NCBI RefSeq assembly: GCF_028554725.1
Contig: NC_071670.1
Coordinates: 24,608,001-24,672,000 of the forward strand
DNA length: 64,000 nt
Origin: Zeugodacus cucurbitae
Lineage: Eukaryota > Arthropoda > Insecta > Diptera > Tephritidae
Direction of reading: 5' to 3'
Positions 27,292-40,364 of this stretch are shown piece by piece. A model generated the notes under the pieces. The model did no database searches, was not told the origin of the DNA, and saw only the letters and a program-made list of their open reading frames with translations. Position numbers and translations under genes: made by a program. Numbering within the stretch: position 1 is the first letter of the stretch; every line of letters begins with the position of its first letter.

Positions 27292-27680
27292 TCATCAGAT
27301 TTATGATCAAGTTCACTTTCTTGCAAGTTAAATATCGACAAATAAAAACATAAAAAATGTTTACTCATAATCATTTATTTTGTATTTTTATCAGATTTGT
27401 GATCAAGTTCACATTCTTGCAAGTTGAATATTGACAAACAAAAACATAAAGAACATTTATTCATAATCATTTATTTTGTATGTTATCACATTTAAGATCA
27501 AAGTTCACTTTCTTGCAAGATGTTTATCGACAACTGGAAACATAAAGAACATTTATTCATAATCATTTATTTTATATTTTATCAGATTTAAGATAAAAGT
27601 TCACTTTCGTGCAAGTTGAATATCGACAAATAAAAACATAAAGAAAATAAATTCATAATCATTTATTTTGTATTTTCATC
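27292..27680. repeat. A-type island ending in a hybrid cassette
   Basis: Four monomers of A type inside region B: CATAAAAAATG, a GTATGTTATCAC monomer, CAAGATGTTTATC (27516) with AACTGGAAAC, then TTCGTGCAAG. The AAAATAAATTC monomer then switches at about 27,660 from the expected TTTCGTATTTTAACAC to TTTTGTATTTTCATCAG. From there on the sequence matches 17.52 kb (offset 10,133). This is a visible exchange point. The intact form of the same island is at 33.0-33.3 kb (offset 5,505) and 37.4-37.7 kb. Confidence 0.85.
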
Positions 27681-29124
27681 AGATTTATGATCAAGTTCAC
27701 ATTCTTGCAAGTTGAATATTGACAAATAAAAACATAAAGAACATTTATTCATAATCATTTATTTTGTATTTTATCACATTTAAGATCAAAGTTCCTTTTC
27801 TTGCAAGTTGAGTATCGACAAATAAAAGCATAAAGAATGTTTATTCATAATCATTTACTTTGTATTTTATCACATTTAAGATCAAAGTTCACTTTCTTGC
27901 AAGTTGTTTATCGACAAATAGAAACATAAAGAATGTTTATTCATAATCATTTATTTTGTATTTTCATCAGATTTATGATCAAGTTCACTTTCTTGCAAGT
28001 TAAATATCGACAAATAAAAACATAAAGAATGTTTACTCATAATCATTTATTTTGTATTTTTATCAGATTTATGATCAAGTTCACATTCTTGCAAGTTGTT
28101 TATCGACAAATAAAAACATAAAGAACATTTATTCATAATCATTTATTTTGTATTTTATCACATGTAAGATAAAAGTTCACTTTCTTGCAAGTTGTTTATC
28201 GACAAATAAAAACATAAAGAATGTTTATTCATAATCATTTATTTTGTATTTTATCACATTTAATATCAAAGTTCACTTTCTTGCAAGTTGTTTATCGACA
28301 AATAGAAACATAAAGAATGTTTATTCATAATCATGTATTTTGTATTTTTATCAGATTTATGATCAAGTTCACATTCTTGCAAGTTGAATATTGACAAATA
28401 AAAACATAAAGAACATTTATTCATAATCATTTATTTTGTATTTTATCACATTTAAGATCAAAGTTCCTTTTCTTGCAAGTTGAGTATCGACAAATAAAAG
28501 CATAAAGAATGTTTATTCATAATCATTTACTTTGTATTTTATCACATTTAAGATCAAAGTTCACTTTCTTGCAAGTTGTTTATCGACAAATAGAAACATA
28601 AAGAATGTTTATTCATAATCATTTATTTTGTATTTTCATCAGATTTATGATCAAGTTCACTTTCTTGCAAGTTAAATATCGACAAATAAAAACATAAAAA
28701 ATGTTTACTCATAATCATTTATTTTGTATTTTTATCAGATTCACATTCTTGCAAGTTATATATTGACAAACAAAAACATAAAGAACATTTATTCATAATC
28801 ATTTATTTTGTATTTTATCACATTTAAGATCAAAGTTCACTTTCTTGCAAGTTGTTTATCGACAACTGGAAACATAAAGAACATTTATTCATAATCATTT
28901 ATTTCATATTTTATCACATTTAAGATCAAAGTTCACTTTCTTGCAAGTTGTTTATCGACAAATAAAAACATTAAGAATGTTTATTCATAATCATTTATTA
29001 TGTATTTTCATCAGATTTATGATCAAGTTCACTTTCTTGCAAGTTGTTTATCGACAAATAGAAACATAAAGAATGTTTATTCATAATCATTTATTTTGTA
29101 TTTTATCACATTTAAGATCAAAGT

Positions 29125-29984
29125 TCCTTTTCTTGCAAGTTGAGTATCGACAAATAGAAACATAAAGAATGTTTATTCATAATGATTTATTTTGTATTTT
29201 TATCAGATTTATGATCAAGTTCACTTTCTTGCAAGTTGTTTATCGACAAATAGAAACATAAAAAATGTTTATTCATAATCATTTATTTTGTATTTTCATC
29301 AGATTTATGATCAAGTTCACTTTCTTGCAAGTTAAATATCGACAAATAAAAACATAGAGAATGTTTACTCATAATTATTTATTTTGTATTTTTATCAGAT
29401 TTGTGATCAAGTTCACATTCTTGCAAGTTGAATATTGACAAACAAAAACATAAAGAACATTTATTCATAATCATTTATTTTGTATTTTATCACATTTAAG
29501 ATCAAAGTTCACTTTCTTGCAAGTTGTTTATCGACAAATAAAAACATAAAGAATGTTTACTCATAATCATTTATTTTGTATTTTATCACATTTAATATCA
29601 ACGTTCACTTTCCTGCAAGTTAAATATCGATAAATAAAAACATAAAGAATGTTTATTCATAATCATTTATTTTGTATTTTATCACATTTAATATCAAAGT
29701 TCACTTTCCTGCAAGTTAAATATCGACAAATAAAAGCATAAAGAATGTTTATTCATAATCATTTACTTTGTATTTTATCACATTTAAGATCAAAGTTCAC
29801 TTTCTTGCAAGTTGTTTATCGATAAATAGAAACATAAAGAATGTTTATTCATAATCATTTATTTTGTATTTTTATCAGATTTATGATCAAGTTCACATTC
29901 TTGCAAGTTGAATATTGACAAATAAAAACATAAAGAACATTTTTCATAATCATTTATTTTGTATTTTATCACATTTAAGATCAA
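29125..29984. repeat. 860-bp core of region B, copy 5
   Basis: Lies 3,982 bp after copy 4 and 10,133 bp after copy 2, with which it agrees throughout the lines compared. It is the first unit of the 1,523-bp pair. Confidence 0.88.
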
Positions 29985-30647
29985 AGCTCTTTTTCTTGCA
30001 AGTTGAATATCAACAAATAAAAGCATAAAGAATGTTTATTCATAATCATTTACTTTGTATTTTATCACATTTAAGATCAAAGTTCATTTTCTTGCAAGTT
30101 GTTTATCGACAAATAGAAACATAAAGAATGTTTATTCATAATAATTTATTTTGTATTTTTATCAGATTTATGATCAAGTTCACTTTCTTGCAAGTTAAAT
30201 ATCGACAAATAAAAACATAAAAAATGTTTACTCATAATCATTTATTTTGTATTTTTATCAGATTCACATTCTTGCAAGTTATATATTGACAAACAAAAAC
30301 ATAAAGAACATTTATTCATAATCATTTATTTTGTATTTTATCACATTTAAGATCAAAGTTCACTTTCTTGCAAGTTGTTTATCGACAACTGGAAACATAA
30401 AGAACATTTATTCATAATCATTTATTTCATATTTTATCACATTTAAGATCAAAGTTCACTTTCTTGCAAGTTGTTTATCGACAAATAAAAACATTAAGAA
30501 TGTTTATTCATAATCATTTATTATGTATTTTCATCAGATTTATGATCAAGTTCACTTTCTTGCAAGTTGTTTATCGACAAATAGAAACATAAAGAATGTT
30601 TATTCATAATCATTTATTTTGTATTTTATCACATTTAAGATCAAAGT

Positions 30648-31507
30648 TCCTTTTCTTGCAAGTTGAGTATCGACAAATAGAAACATAAAGAATGTTTATT
30701 CATAATGATTTATTTTGTATTTTTATCAGATTTATGATCAAGTTCACTTTCTTGCAAGTTGTTTATCGACAAATAGAAACATAAAAAATGTTTATTCATA
30801 ATCATTTATTTTGTATTTTCATCAGATTTATGATCAAGTTCACTTTCTTGCAAGTTAAATATCGACAAATAAAAACATAGAGAATGTTTACTCATAATTA
30901 TTTATTTTGTATTTTTATCAGATTTGTGATCAAGTTCACATTCTTGCAAGTTGAATATTGACAAACAAAAACATAAAGAACATTTATTCATAATCATTTA
31001 TTTTGTATTTTATCACATTTAAGATCAAAGTTCACTTTCTTGCAAGTTGTTTATCGACAAATAAAAACATAAAGAATGTTTACTCATAATCATTTATTTT
31101 GTATTTTATCACATTTAATATCAACGTTCACTTTCCTGCAAGTTAAATATCGATAAATAAAAACATAAAGAATGTTTATTCATAATCATTTATTTTGTAT
31201 TTTATCACATTTAATATCAAAGTTCACTTTCCTGCAAGTTAAATATCGACAAATAAAAGCATAAAGAATGTTTATTCATAATCATTTACTTTGTATTTTA
31301 TCACATTTAAGATCAAAGTTCACTTTCTTGCAAGTTGTTTATCGATAAATAGAAACATAAAGAATGTTTATTCATAATCATTTATTTTGTATTTTTATCA
31401 GATTTATGATCAAGTTCACATTCTTGCAAGTTGAATATTGACAAATAAAAACATAAAGAACATTTTTCATAATCATTTATTTTGTATTTTATCACATTTA
31501 AGATCAA
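30648..31507. repeat. 860-bp core of region B, copy 6
   Basis: Lies only 1,523 bp after copy 5, the shortest spacing between cores. It is the second unit of the tandem pair. Confidence 0.88.
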
Positions 31508-33294
31508 AGCTCTTTTTCTTGCAAGTTGAATATCAACAAATAAAAGCATAAAGAATGTTTATTCATAATCATTTACTTTGTATTTTATCACATTTAAGAT
31601 CAAAGTTCATTTTCTTGCAAGTTGTTTATCGACAAATAGAAACATAAAGAATGTTTATTCATAATAATTTATTTTGTATTTTTATCAGATTTATGATCAA
31701 GTTCACTTTCTTGCAAGTTAAATATCGACAAATAAAAACATAAAGAATGTTTACTCATAATCACTTTCTTGCAAGTTGTTTATCGACAAATAGAAACAAA
31801 AAGAATGTTTATTCATAATCATTTATTTTGTATTTTTATCAGATTTATGATCAAGTTCACTTTCTTGCAAGTTAAATATCGACAAATAAAAACATAAAGA
31901 ATGTTTACTCATAATCATTTATTTTGTATTTTTATCAGATTTATGATCAAGTTCACATTCTTGCAAGTTGTTTATCGACAAATAAAAACATAAAGAACAT
32001 TTATTCATAATCATTTATTTTGTATTTTATCACATGTAAGATAAAAGTTCACTTTCCTGCAATTTAAATATCGATAAATAAAAACATAAAGAATGTTTAT
32101 TCCTAATCATTTATTTTGTATTTTATCACATTTAATATCAAAGTTCAATTTCCTGCAAGTTAAATATCGACAAATAAAAACATAAAGAATGTTTATTCAT
32201 AATCATTTATTTTGTATTTTTATCACATTTAATATCAAAGTTTACATTCTAGCAAATTGAATATGGACAAATAAAAACATAAAGAACATTTATTCATAAT
32301 CATTTATTTTGTATTTTATCACATGCAAGATAAAAGTTCACTTTCCTGCAAGTTAAATATCGACAAATAAAAACATAAAGAATGTTTATTCATAATCATT
32401 TATTTTGGGTTTTATCACATTTAATATCAAAGTTCACTTTCTTGCAAGTTGTTTATCGACAAATAGAAACATAAAGAATGTTTATTCATAATCATGTATT
32501 TTGTATTATTATCAGATTTATGATCAAGTTCACATTCTTGCAAGTTGAATATTGACAAACAAAAACATAAAGAACATTTATTCATAATCATTTATTTTGT
32601 ATTTTATCACATTTAAGATCAAAGTTCCTTTTCTTGCAAGTTGAGTATCGACAAATAAAAGCATAAAGAATGTTTATTCATAATCATTTACTTTGTATTT
32701 TATCACATTTAAGATCAATGTTCACTTTCTTGCAAGTTGTTTATCGACAAATAGAAACATAAAGAATGTTTATTCATAATCATTTATTTTGTATTTTCAT
32801 CAGATTTATGATCAAGTTCACTTTCTTGCAAGTTAAATATCGACAAATAAAAACATAAAAAATGTTTACTCATAATCATTTATTTTGTATTTTTATCAGA
32901 TTTGTGATCAAGTTCACATTCTTGCAAGTTGAATATTGACAAACAAAAACATAAAGAACATTTATTCATAATCATTTATTTTGTATGTTATCACATTTAA
33001 GATCAAAGTTCACTTTCTTGCAAGATGTTTATCGACAACTGGAAACATAAAGAACATTTATTCATAATCATTTATTTTATATTTTATCAGATTTAAGATA
33101 AAAGTTCACTTTCGTGCAAGTTGAATATCGACAAATAAAAACATAAAGAAAATAAATTCATAATCATTTATTTCGTATTTTAACACATTTAAGGTCAAAG
33201 TTCACTTTCTTGCGAGTTGAATATTAAAAATAAAAACATAAAGAACATTTATACATAATCATTTATTTTGTATTTTTATCAGATTTATGATCAA

Positions 33295-33345
33295 AGTTCA
33301 CTTTCGTGCAAGTTGAATATCAACAAATAAAAGCATAAAGAATGT
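33295..33345. repeat. Second hybrid monomer (exchange junction)
   Basis: After ATGATCAAAGTTCA, which elsewhere leads to CATTCTTGCAAG or CATTCTTCCAAG, this monomer continues CTTTCGTGCAAGTTG and then ATATCAACAAATAAAAGC, the ending otherwise seen after AGCTCTTTTTC. The combination occurs once in the window. It marks the point where the intact A-type island at 33.0-33.3 kb joins B-type sequence matching 19.87 kb onward. Confidence 0.8.
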
Positions 33346-36300
33346 TTATTCATAATCATTTACTTTGTATTTTATCACATTTAAGATCAAAGTTCACTTT
33401 CTTGCAAGTTGTTTATCGACAAATAGAAACATAAAGAATGTTTATTCATAATAATTTATTTTGTATTTTTATCAGATTTATGATCAAGTTCACTTTCTTG
33501 CAAGTTAAATATCGACAAATAAAAACATATAGAATGTTTACTCATAATCACTTTCTTGCAAGTTGTTTATCGACAAATAGAAACAAAAAGAATGTTTATT
33601 CATAATCATTTATTTTGTATTTTTATCAGATTTATGATCAAGTTCACTTTCTTGCAAGTTAAATATCGACAAATAAAAACATAAAGAATGTTTACTCATA
33701 ATCATTTATTTTGTATTTTTATCAGATTTATGATCAAGTTCACATTCTTGCAAGTTGTTTATCGACAAATAAAAACATAAAGAACATTTATTCATAATCA
33801 TTTATTTTGTATTTTATCACATGTAAGATAAAAGTTCACTTTCCTGCAATTTAAATATCGACAAATAAAAACATAAAGAATGTTTATTCCTAATCATTTA
33901 TTTTGTATTTTATCACATTTAATATCAAAGTTCAATTTCCTGCAAGTTGTTTATCGACAAATAGAAACATAAAGAATGTTTATTCATAATCATTTATTTT
34001 GTATTTTCATCAGATTTATGATCAAGTTCACATTCTTGCAAGTTGAATATTGACAAATAAAAACATAAAGAACATTTATTCATAATCATTTATTTTGTAT
34101 TTTATCACATTTAAGATCAAAGTTCCTTTTCTTGCAAGTTGAGTATCGACAAATAAAAGCATAAAGAATGTTTATTCATAATCATTTACTTTGTATTTTA
34201 TCACATTTAAGATCAAAGTTCACTTTCTTGCAAGTTGTTTATCGACAAATAGAAACATAAAGAATGTTTATTCATAATCATTTATTTTGTATTTTCATCA
34301 GATTTATGATCAAGTTCACTTTCTTGCAAGTTAAATATCGACAAATAAAAACATAAAGAATGTTTACTCATAATCATTTATTTTGTATTTTTATCAGATT
34401 TATGATCAAGTTCACATTCTTGCAAGTTGTTTATCGACAAATAAAAACATAAAGAACATTTATTCATAATCATTTATTTTGTATTTTATCACATGTAAGA
34501 TAAAAGTTCACTTTCTTGCAAGTTGTTTATCGACAAATAAAAACATAAAGAATGTTTATTCATAATCATTTATTTTGTATTTTATCACATTTAATATCAA
34601 AGTTCACTTTCTTGCAAGTTGTTTATCGACAAATAGAAACATAAAGAATGTTTATTCATAATCATGTATTTTGTATTTTTATCAGATTTATGATCAAGTT
34701 CACATTCTTGCAAGTTGAATATTGACAAATAAAAACATAAAGAACATTTATTCATAATCATTTATTTTGTATTTTATCACATTTAAGATCAAAGTTCACT
34801 TTCTTGCAAGTTGTTTATCGACAACTGGAAACATAAAGAACATTTATTCATAATCATTTATTTCATATTTTATCACATTTAAGATCAAAGTTCACTTTCT
34901 TGCAAGTTGTTTATCGACAAATAAAAACATTAAGAATGTTTATTCATAATCATTTATTATGTATTTTCATCAGATTTATGATCAAGTTCACTTTCTTGCA
35001 AGTTGTTTATCGACAAATAGAAACATAAAGAATGTTTATTCATAATCATTTATTTTGTATTTTATCACATTTAAGATCAAAGTTCCTTTTCTTGCAAGTT
35101 GAGTATCGACAAATAGAAAAATAAAGAATGTTTATTCATAATGATTTATTTTGTATTTTTATCAGATTTATGATCAAGTTCACTTTCTTGCAAGTTGTTT
35201 ATCGACAAATAGAAACATAAAAAATGTTTATTCATAATCATTTATTTTGTATTTTCATCAGATTTATGATCAAGTTCACTTTCTTGCAAGTTAAATATCG
35301 ACAAATAAAAACATAAAGAATGTTTACTCATAATTATTTATTTTGTATTTTTATCAGATTTGTGATCAAGTTCACATTCTTGCAAGTTGAATATTGACAA
35401 ACAAAAACATAAAGAACATTTATTCATAATCATTTATTTTGTATTTTATCACATTTAAGATCAAAGTTCACTTTCTTGCAAGTTGTTTATCGACAAATAA
35501 AAACATAAAGAATGTTTACTCATAATCATTTATTTTGTATTTTATCACATTTAATATCAACGTTCACTCTCCTGCAAGTTAAATATCGATAAATAAAAAC
35601 ATAAAGAATGTTTATTCATAATCATTTATTTTGTATTTTATCACATTTAATATCAAAGTTCACTTTCCTGCAAGTTAAATATCGACAAATAAAAGCATAA
35701 AGAATGTTTATTCATAATCATTTACTTTGTATTTTATCACATTTAAGATCAAAGTTCACTTTCTTGCAAGTTGTTTATCGATAAATAGAAACATAAAGAA
35801 TGTTTATTCATAATCATTTATTTTGTATTTTTATCAGATTTATGATCAAGTTCACATTCTTGCAAGTTGAATATTGACAAATAAAAACATAAAGAACATT
35901 TTTCATAATCATTTATTTTGTATTTTATCACATTTAAGATCAAAGCTCTTTTTCTTGCAAGTTGAATATCAACAAATAAAAGCATAAAGAATGTTTATTC
36001 ATAATCATTTACTTTGTATTTTATCACATTTAAGATCAAAGTTCACTTTCTTGCAAGTTGTTTATCGACAAATAGAAACATAAAGAATGTTTATTCATAA
36101 TAATTTATTTTGTATTTTTATCAGATTTATGATCAAGTTCACTTTCTTGCAAGTTAAATATCGACAAATAAAAACATAAAGAATGTTTACTCATAATCAC
36201 TTTCTTGCAAGTTGTTTATCGACAAATAGAAACAAAAAGAATGTTTATTCATAATCATTTATTTTGTATTTTTATCAGATTTATGATCAAGTTCACTTTC

Positions 36301-37430
36301 TTGCAAGTTAAATATCGACAAATAAAAACATAAAGAATGTTTACTCATAATCATTTATTTTGTATTTTTATCAGATTTATGATCAAGTTCACATTCTTGC
36401 AAGTTGTTTATCGACAAATAAAAACATAAAGAACATTTATTCATAATCATTTATTTTGTATTTTATCACATGTAAGATAAAAGTTCACTTTCCTGCAATT
36501 TAAATATCGATAAATAAAAACATAAAGAATGTTTATTCCTAATCATTTATTTTGTATTTTATCACATTTAATATCAAAGTTCAATTTCCTGCAAGTTAAA
36601 TATCGACAAATAAAAACATAAAGAATGTTTATTCATAATCATTTATTTTGTATTTTTATCACATTTAATATCAAAGTTTACATTCTAGCAAATTGAATAT
36701 GGACAAATAAAAACATAAAGAACATTTATTCATAATCATTTATTTTGTATTTTATCACATGCAAGATAAAAGTTCACTTTCCTGCAAGTTAAATATCGAC
36801 AAATAAAAACATAAAGAATGTTTATTCATAATCATTTATTTTGTATTTTATCACATTTAATATCAAAGTTCACTTTCTTGCAAGTTGTTTATCGACAAAT
36901 AGAAACATAAAGAATGTTTATTCATAATCATGTATTTTGTATTATTATCAGATTTATGATCAAGTTCACATTCTTGCAAGTTGAATATTGACAAATAAAA
37001 ACATAAAGAACATTTATTCATAATCATTTATTTTGTATTTTATCACATTTAAGATCAAAGTTCCTTTTCTTGCAAGTTGAGTATCGACAAATAAAAGCAT
37101 AAAGAATGTTTATTCATAATCATTTACTTTGTATTTTATCACATTTAAGATCAATGTTCACTTTCTTGCAAGTTGTTTATCGACAAATAGAAACATAAAG
37201 AATGTTTATTCATAATCATTTATTTTGTATTTTCATCAGATTTATGATCAAGTTCACTTTCTTGCAAGTTAAATATCGACAAATAAAAACATAAAAAATG
37301 TTTACTCATAATCATTTATTTTGTATTTTTATCAGATTTGTGATCAAGTTCACATTCTTGCAAGTTGAATATTGACAAATAAAAACATAAAGAACATTTA
37401 TTCATAATCATTTATTTTGTATGTTATCAC
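33346..37430. repeat. Region B, last part
   Basis: Continues as a mixture of earlier units: the 58-bp monomer at 33533 (preceded by a private CATATAGAATG), CCTTTTC/GAGTATC monomers near 34.12 kb, the 860-bp core at 35084, AGCTC at 35944, the 58-bp monomer at 36182 and an ATATGGAC monomer near 36.7 kb. From the core onward it parallels 30.65-33.02 kb at offset 4,436. It lacks the TTTTGGG variant of its relatives, so it branched off before that change or was corrected. Confidence 0.8.
35084..35943. repeat. 860-bp core of region B, copy 7
   Basis: The last core, 4,436 bp after copy 6. It has private changes (TAGAAAAATAAAG near 35,117 and CACTCTCCTGC near 35,567) and lacks the CATAGAG variant, so it is closest in that feature to copy 1. 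The stretch from AGCTC to CAAGATG is 1,513 bp long here (35944-37457), the same as at 26003-27516 and 31508-33021. Confidence 0.88.
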
Positions 37431-39590
37431 ATTTAAGATCAAAGTTCACTTTCTTGCAAGATGTTTATCGACAACTGGAAACATAAAGAACATTTATTCA
37501 TAATCATTTATTTTATATTTTATCAGATTTAAGATAAAAGTTCACTTTCGTGCAAGTTGAATATCGACAAATAAAAACATAAAGAAAATAAATTCATAAT
37601 CATTTATTTCGTATTTTAACACATTTAAGGTCAAAGTTCACTTTCTTGCGAGTTGAATATTAAAAATAAAAACATAAAGAACATTTATACATAATCATTT
37701 ATTTTGTATTTTTATCAGATTTATGATCAAAGTTCACATTCTTCCAAGTTGAATATTGACAAATAAAAACATAAAGAGCATAAATTTATAATCATTTATT
37801 TCGTATTTTATCACATTTAAGATCAAAGTTCACTTTCTTGCAAGTTGAATATTAAAAATAAAAACGTAAAGAATGTTTATTCATAATCATTTATTTTGTA
37901 TTTTATCAGATTTATGATCAAGTTCACATTCTTGCAAGTTGAATATTGACAAATAAAAACATAAAGAACATTTATTCATAATCATTTATTTCATATTTTA
38001 TCACATTTAAGATCAAAGTTCACTTTCTTGCAAGTTGTTTATCGACAAATAAAAACATTAAGAATGTTTATTCATAATCATTTATTATGTATTTTATCAG
38101 ATTTATGATCAAAGTTCACATTCTTGCAAGTTGAATATTGACAAATAAAAACATAAAGAACATAAATTCATAATCATTTATTTCGTATTTTATCACATTT
38201 AAGATCAAAGTTCACTATCTTGCAAGTTAAATATCGACAAACAGAAACATAAAGAATGTTTATTCATAATCATTTATTTTGTATTTTTATTCATAATCAT
38301 TTATTTTGTATTTTATCACATGTAATATAAAAGTTCACTTTCCTGCAAGTTAAATAATGACAAATAAAAACATAAAGAATGTTTATTCATAATCATTTAT
38401 TTTGTATTTTATCACATTTAATATCAAAGTTCACTTTCCTGCAAGTTAAATATCAACAAATAAAAACATTAAGAATGTTTATTCATAATCATTTATTATG
38501 TATTTTATCAGATTTATGATCAAGTTCACATTCTTGCAAGTTGAATATTGACAAATAAAAACATAAAGAACATTTATTCATAATCATTTATTTTGTATTT
38601 TATCACTTTTAAGATCAAAGTTCGCTTTCTTGCAAGTTGTTTATCGACAAATAAAAACATAATGAATGTTTATTCATAATCATTTATTTTGTATTTTATC
38701 ACATTTAAGATCAAAGTTCACTATCTTGCAAGTTAAATATCGACAAATAGAAACATAAAGAATGTTTATTCATAATCATTTATTTTGTATTTTTATTCAT
38801 AATCATTTATTTTGTATTTTATCACATGTAAGATAAAAGTTCACTTTCCTGCAAGTTAAATAATGACAAATAAAAACATAAAGAATGTTTATTCATAATC
38901 ATTTATTTTGTATTTTATCACATTTAATATCAAAGTTCACTTTCCTGCAAGTTAAATATCGACAAATAAAAACATAAAGAATATTTATTCATAATCATTT
39001 ATTTTGTATTTTATCACATTTAATATCAAAGTTCACATTCTAGCAAGTTGAATATTGACAAATAAAAACATAAAGAACATTTATTCATAATCATTTATTT
39101 TGTATTTTATCACATGTAAGATAAAAGTTCACTTTCCTGCAAGTTAAATACCGACAAATAAAAACATAAAGAACATTTATTCATAATCATTTATTTTGTA
39201 TTTTATCACATGTAAGATAAAAGTTCACTTTCCCGCAAGTTAAATACCGACAAATAAAAACATAAAGAATGTTTATTCATAATCATTTATTTTGTATTTT
39301 ATCACATTTAATATCAAAGTTCACTTTCCTGCAAGTTAAATATCGACAAATAAAAACATTAAGAATGTTTATTCATAATCATTTATTTTGTATTTTATCA
39401 CATTTAATATCAAAGTTCACTTTCCTGCAAGTTAAATATCGACAAATAAAAGCATAAAGAATGTTTATTCATAATCATTTACTTTGTATTTTATCACATT
39501 TAAGATCAAAGTTCACTTTCTTGCAAGTTGTTTATCGACAAATAGAAACATAAAGAATGTTTTTTCATAATCATTTACTTTGTATTTTTA
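37431..39590. repeat. Start of region A-right, cognate of 10.25-12.9 kb
   Basis: The repertoire switches back to A type: the CAAGATG/AACTGGAAAC monomer (37457), the cassette (37.6 kb), CTTCCAAG (37739), TTTATTATG monomers, 27-bp-expanded monomers (38261, 38767) and the CACTTTTAAG/GTTCGC monomer. It follows 10.25 kb onward at offset 27,178, then 26,671 because the 507-bp pair is single here. Private variants include ACAAACAGAAAC near 38,240 and GTAATATAAAAG near 38,322. Confidence 0.85.
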
Positions 39591-40364
39591 TCAGATTTAT
39601 GATCAAGTTCACATTCTTGCAAGTTGAATATTGACAAATAAAAACATAAAGAATATTTATTCATAATCATTTACTTTGTATTTTATCACATTTAAGATCA
39701 AAGTTCACTTTCTTGCAAGTTGTTTATCGACATATAGAAACATAAAGAATGTTTATTCATAATCATTTATTTTGTATTTTCATCAGATTTATGATCAAGT
39801 TCACTTTCCTGCAAGTTAAATATCGACAAATAAAAACATAAAAAATGTTTACTCATAATCATTTATTTTGTATTTTTATCAGATTTGTGATCAAGTTCAC
39901 ATTCTTGCAAGTTGAATATTGACAAACAAAAACATAAAGAACATTTATTCATAATCATTTATTTTGTATGTTATCACATTTAAGATCAAAGTTCACTTTC
40001 CTGCAAGTTAAATATCGACAAATAAAAACATTAAGAATGTTTATTCATAATCATTTATTTTGTATTTTATCACATTTAATATCAGAGTTCACTTTCTTGC
40101 AAGTTGTTTATCGACAAATAGAAACATAAAGAATGTTTATTCATAATCATTTATTTTATATTTTATCAGATTTAAGATAAAAGTTCACTTTCGTGCAAGT
40201 TGAATATCGACAAATAAAAACATAAAGAAAATAAATTCATAATCATTTATTTCGTATTTTAACACATTTAAGGTCAAAGTTCACTTTCTTGCGAGTTGAA
40301 TATTAAAAATAAAAACTTAAAGAACATTTATACATAATCATTTATTTTGTATTTTTATCAGATT

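Larger units (their letters stand above)
15241..27665. repeat. Region B, first part: higher-order repeat of about 3 kb with nested duplications
   Basis: Successive units are related at offsets 3,021 (about 15.3-18.3 to 18.3-21.2 kb) and 2,867 (next unit), then 3,284, which is exactly 1,114 plus 2,170, the two nested duplications at 22.4-27.3 kb. Typical monomers are CCTTTTCTTG/GAGTATCGAC, TTTTCATCAG, AATAATTTATT, AAGCTCTTTTTC and ATATGGAC. No 27-bp-expanded monomer is present. The stretch ends at a hybrid junction near 27,665, inside a cassette. Confidence 0.85.
28640..31685. repeat. 1,523-bp tandem pair
   Basis: Units about 28,640-30,162 and 30,163-31,685. The 12-bp deletion (28737, 30260), CCTTTTC (29125, 30648), AGCTC (29985, 31508) and a private AGTTCATTTTC (30081, 31604) are all 1,523 apart. 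1,523 equals sixteen monomers less the 12-bp deletion and one base lost in AACATTTTTCATAATC. Copies diverge at CATAAAAAATG against CATAAAGAATG near 30,221/31,744. The shared private variant shows the duplication came after that mutation. Confidence 0.9.
27666..33300. repeat. Region B, second part: repeat of 17.5-20 kb with an internal 1,523-bp duplication
   Basis: Starts at the hybrid junction and follows 17.52-20.1 kb at offset 10,133 (the 12-bp deletion at 18604 and 28737; AGCTC at 19852 and 29985). Then comes the 1,523-bp tandem pair, and afterwards a stretch matching 26.0-27.5 kb at offset 5,505. It ends at a second hybrid monomer near 33,300. Confidence 0.85.
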
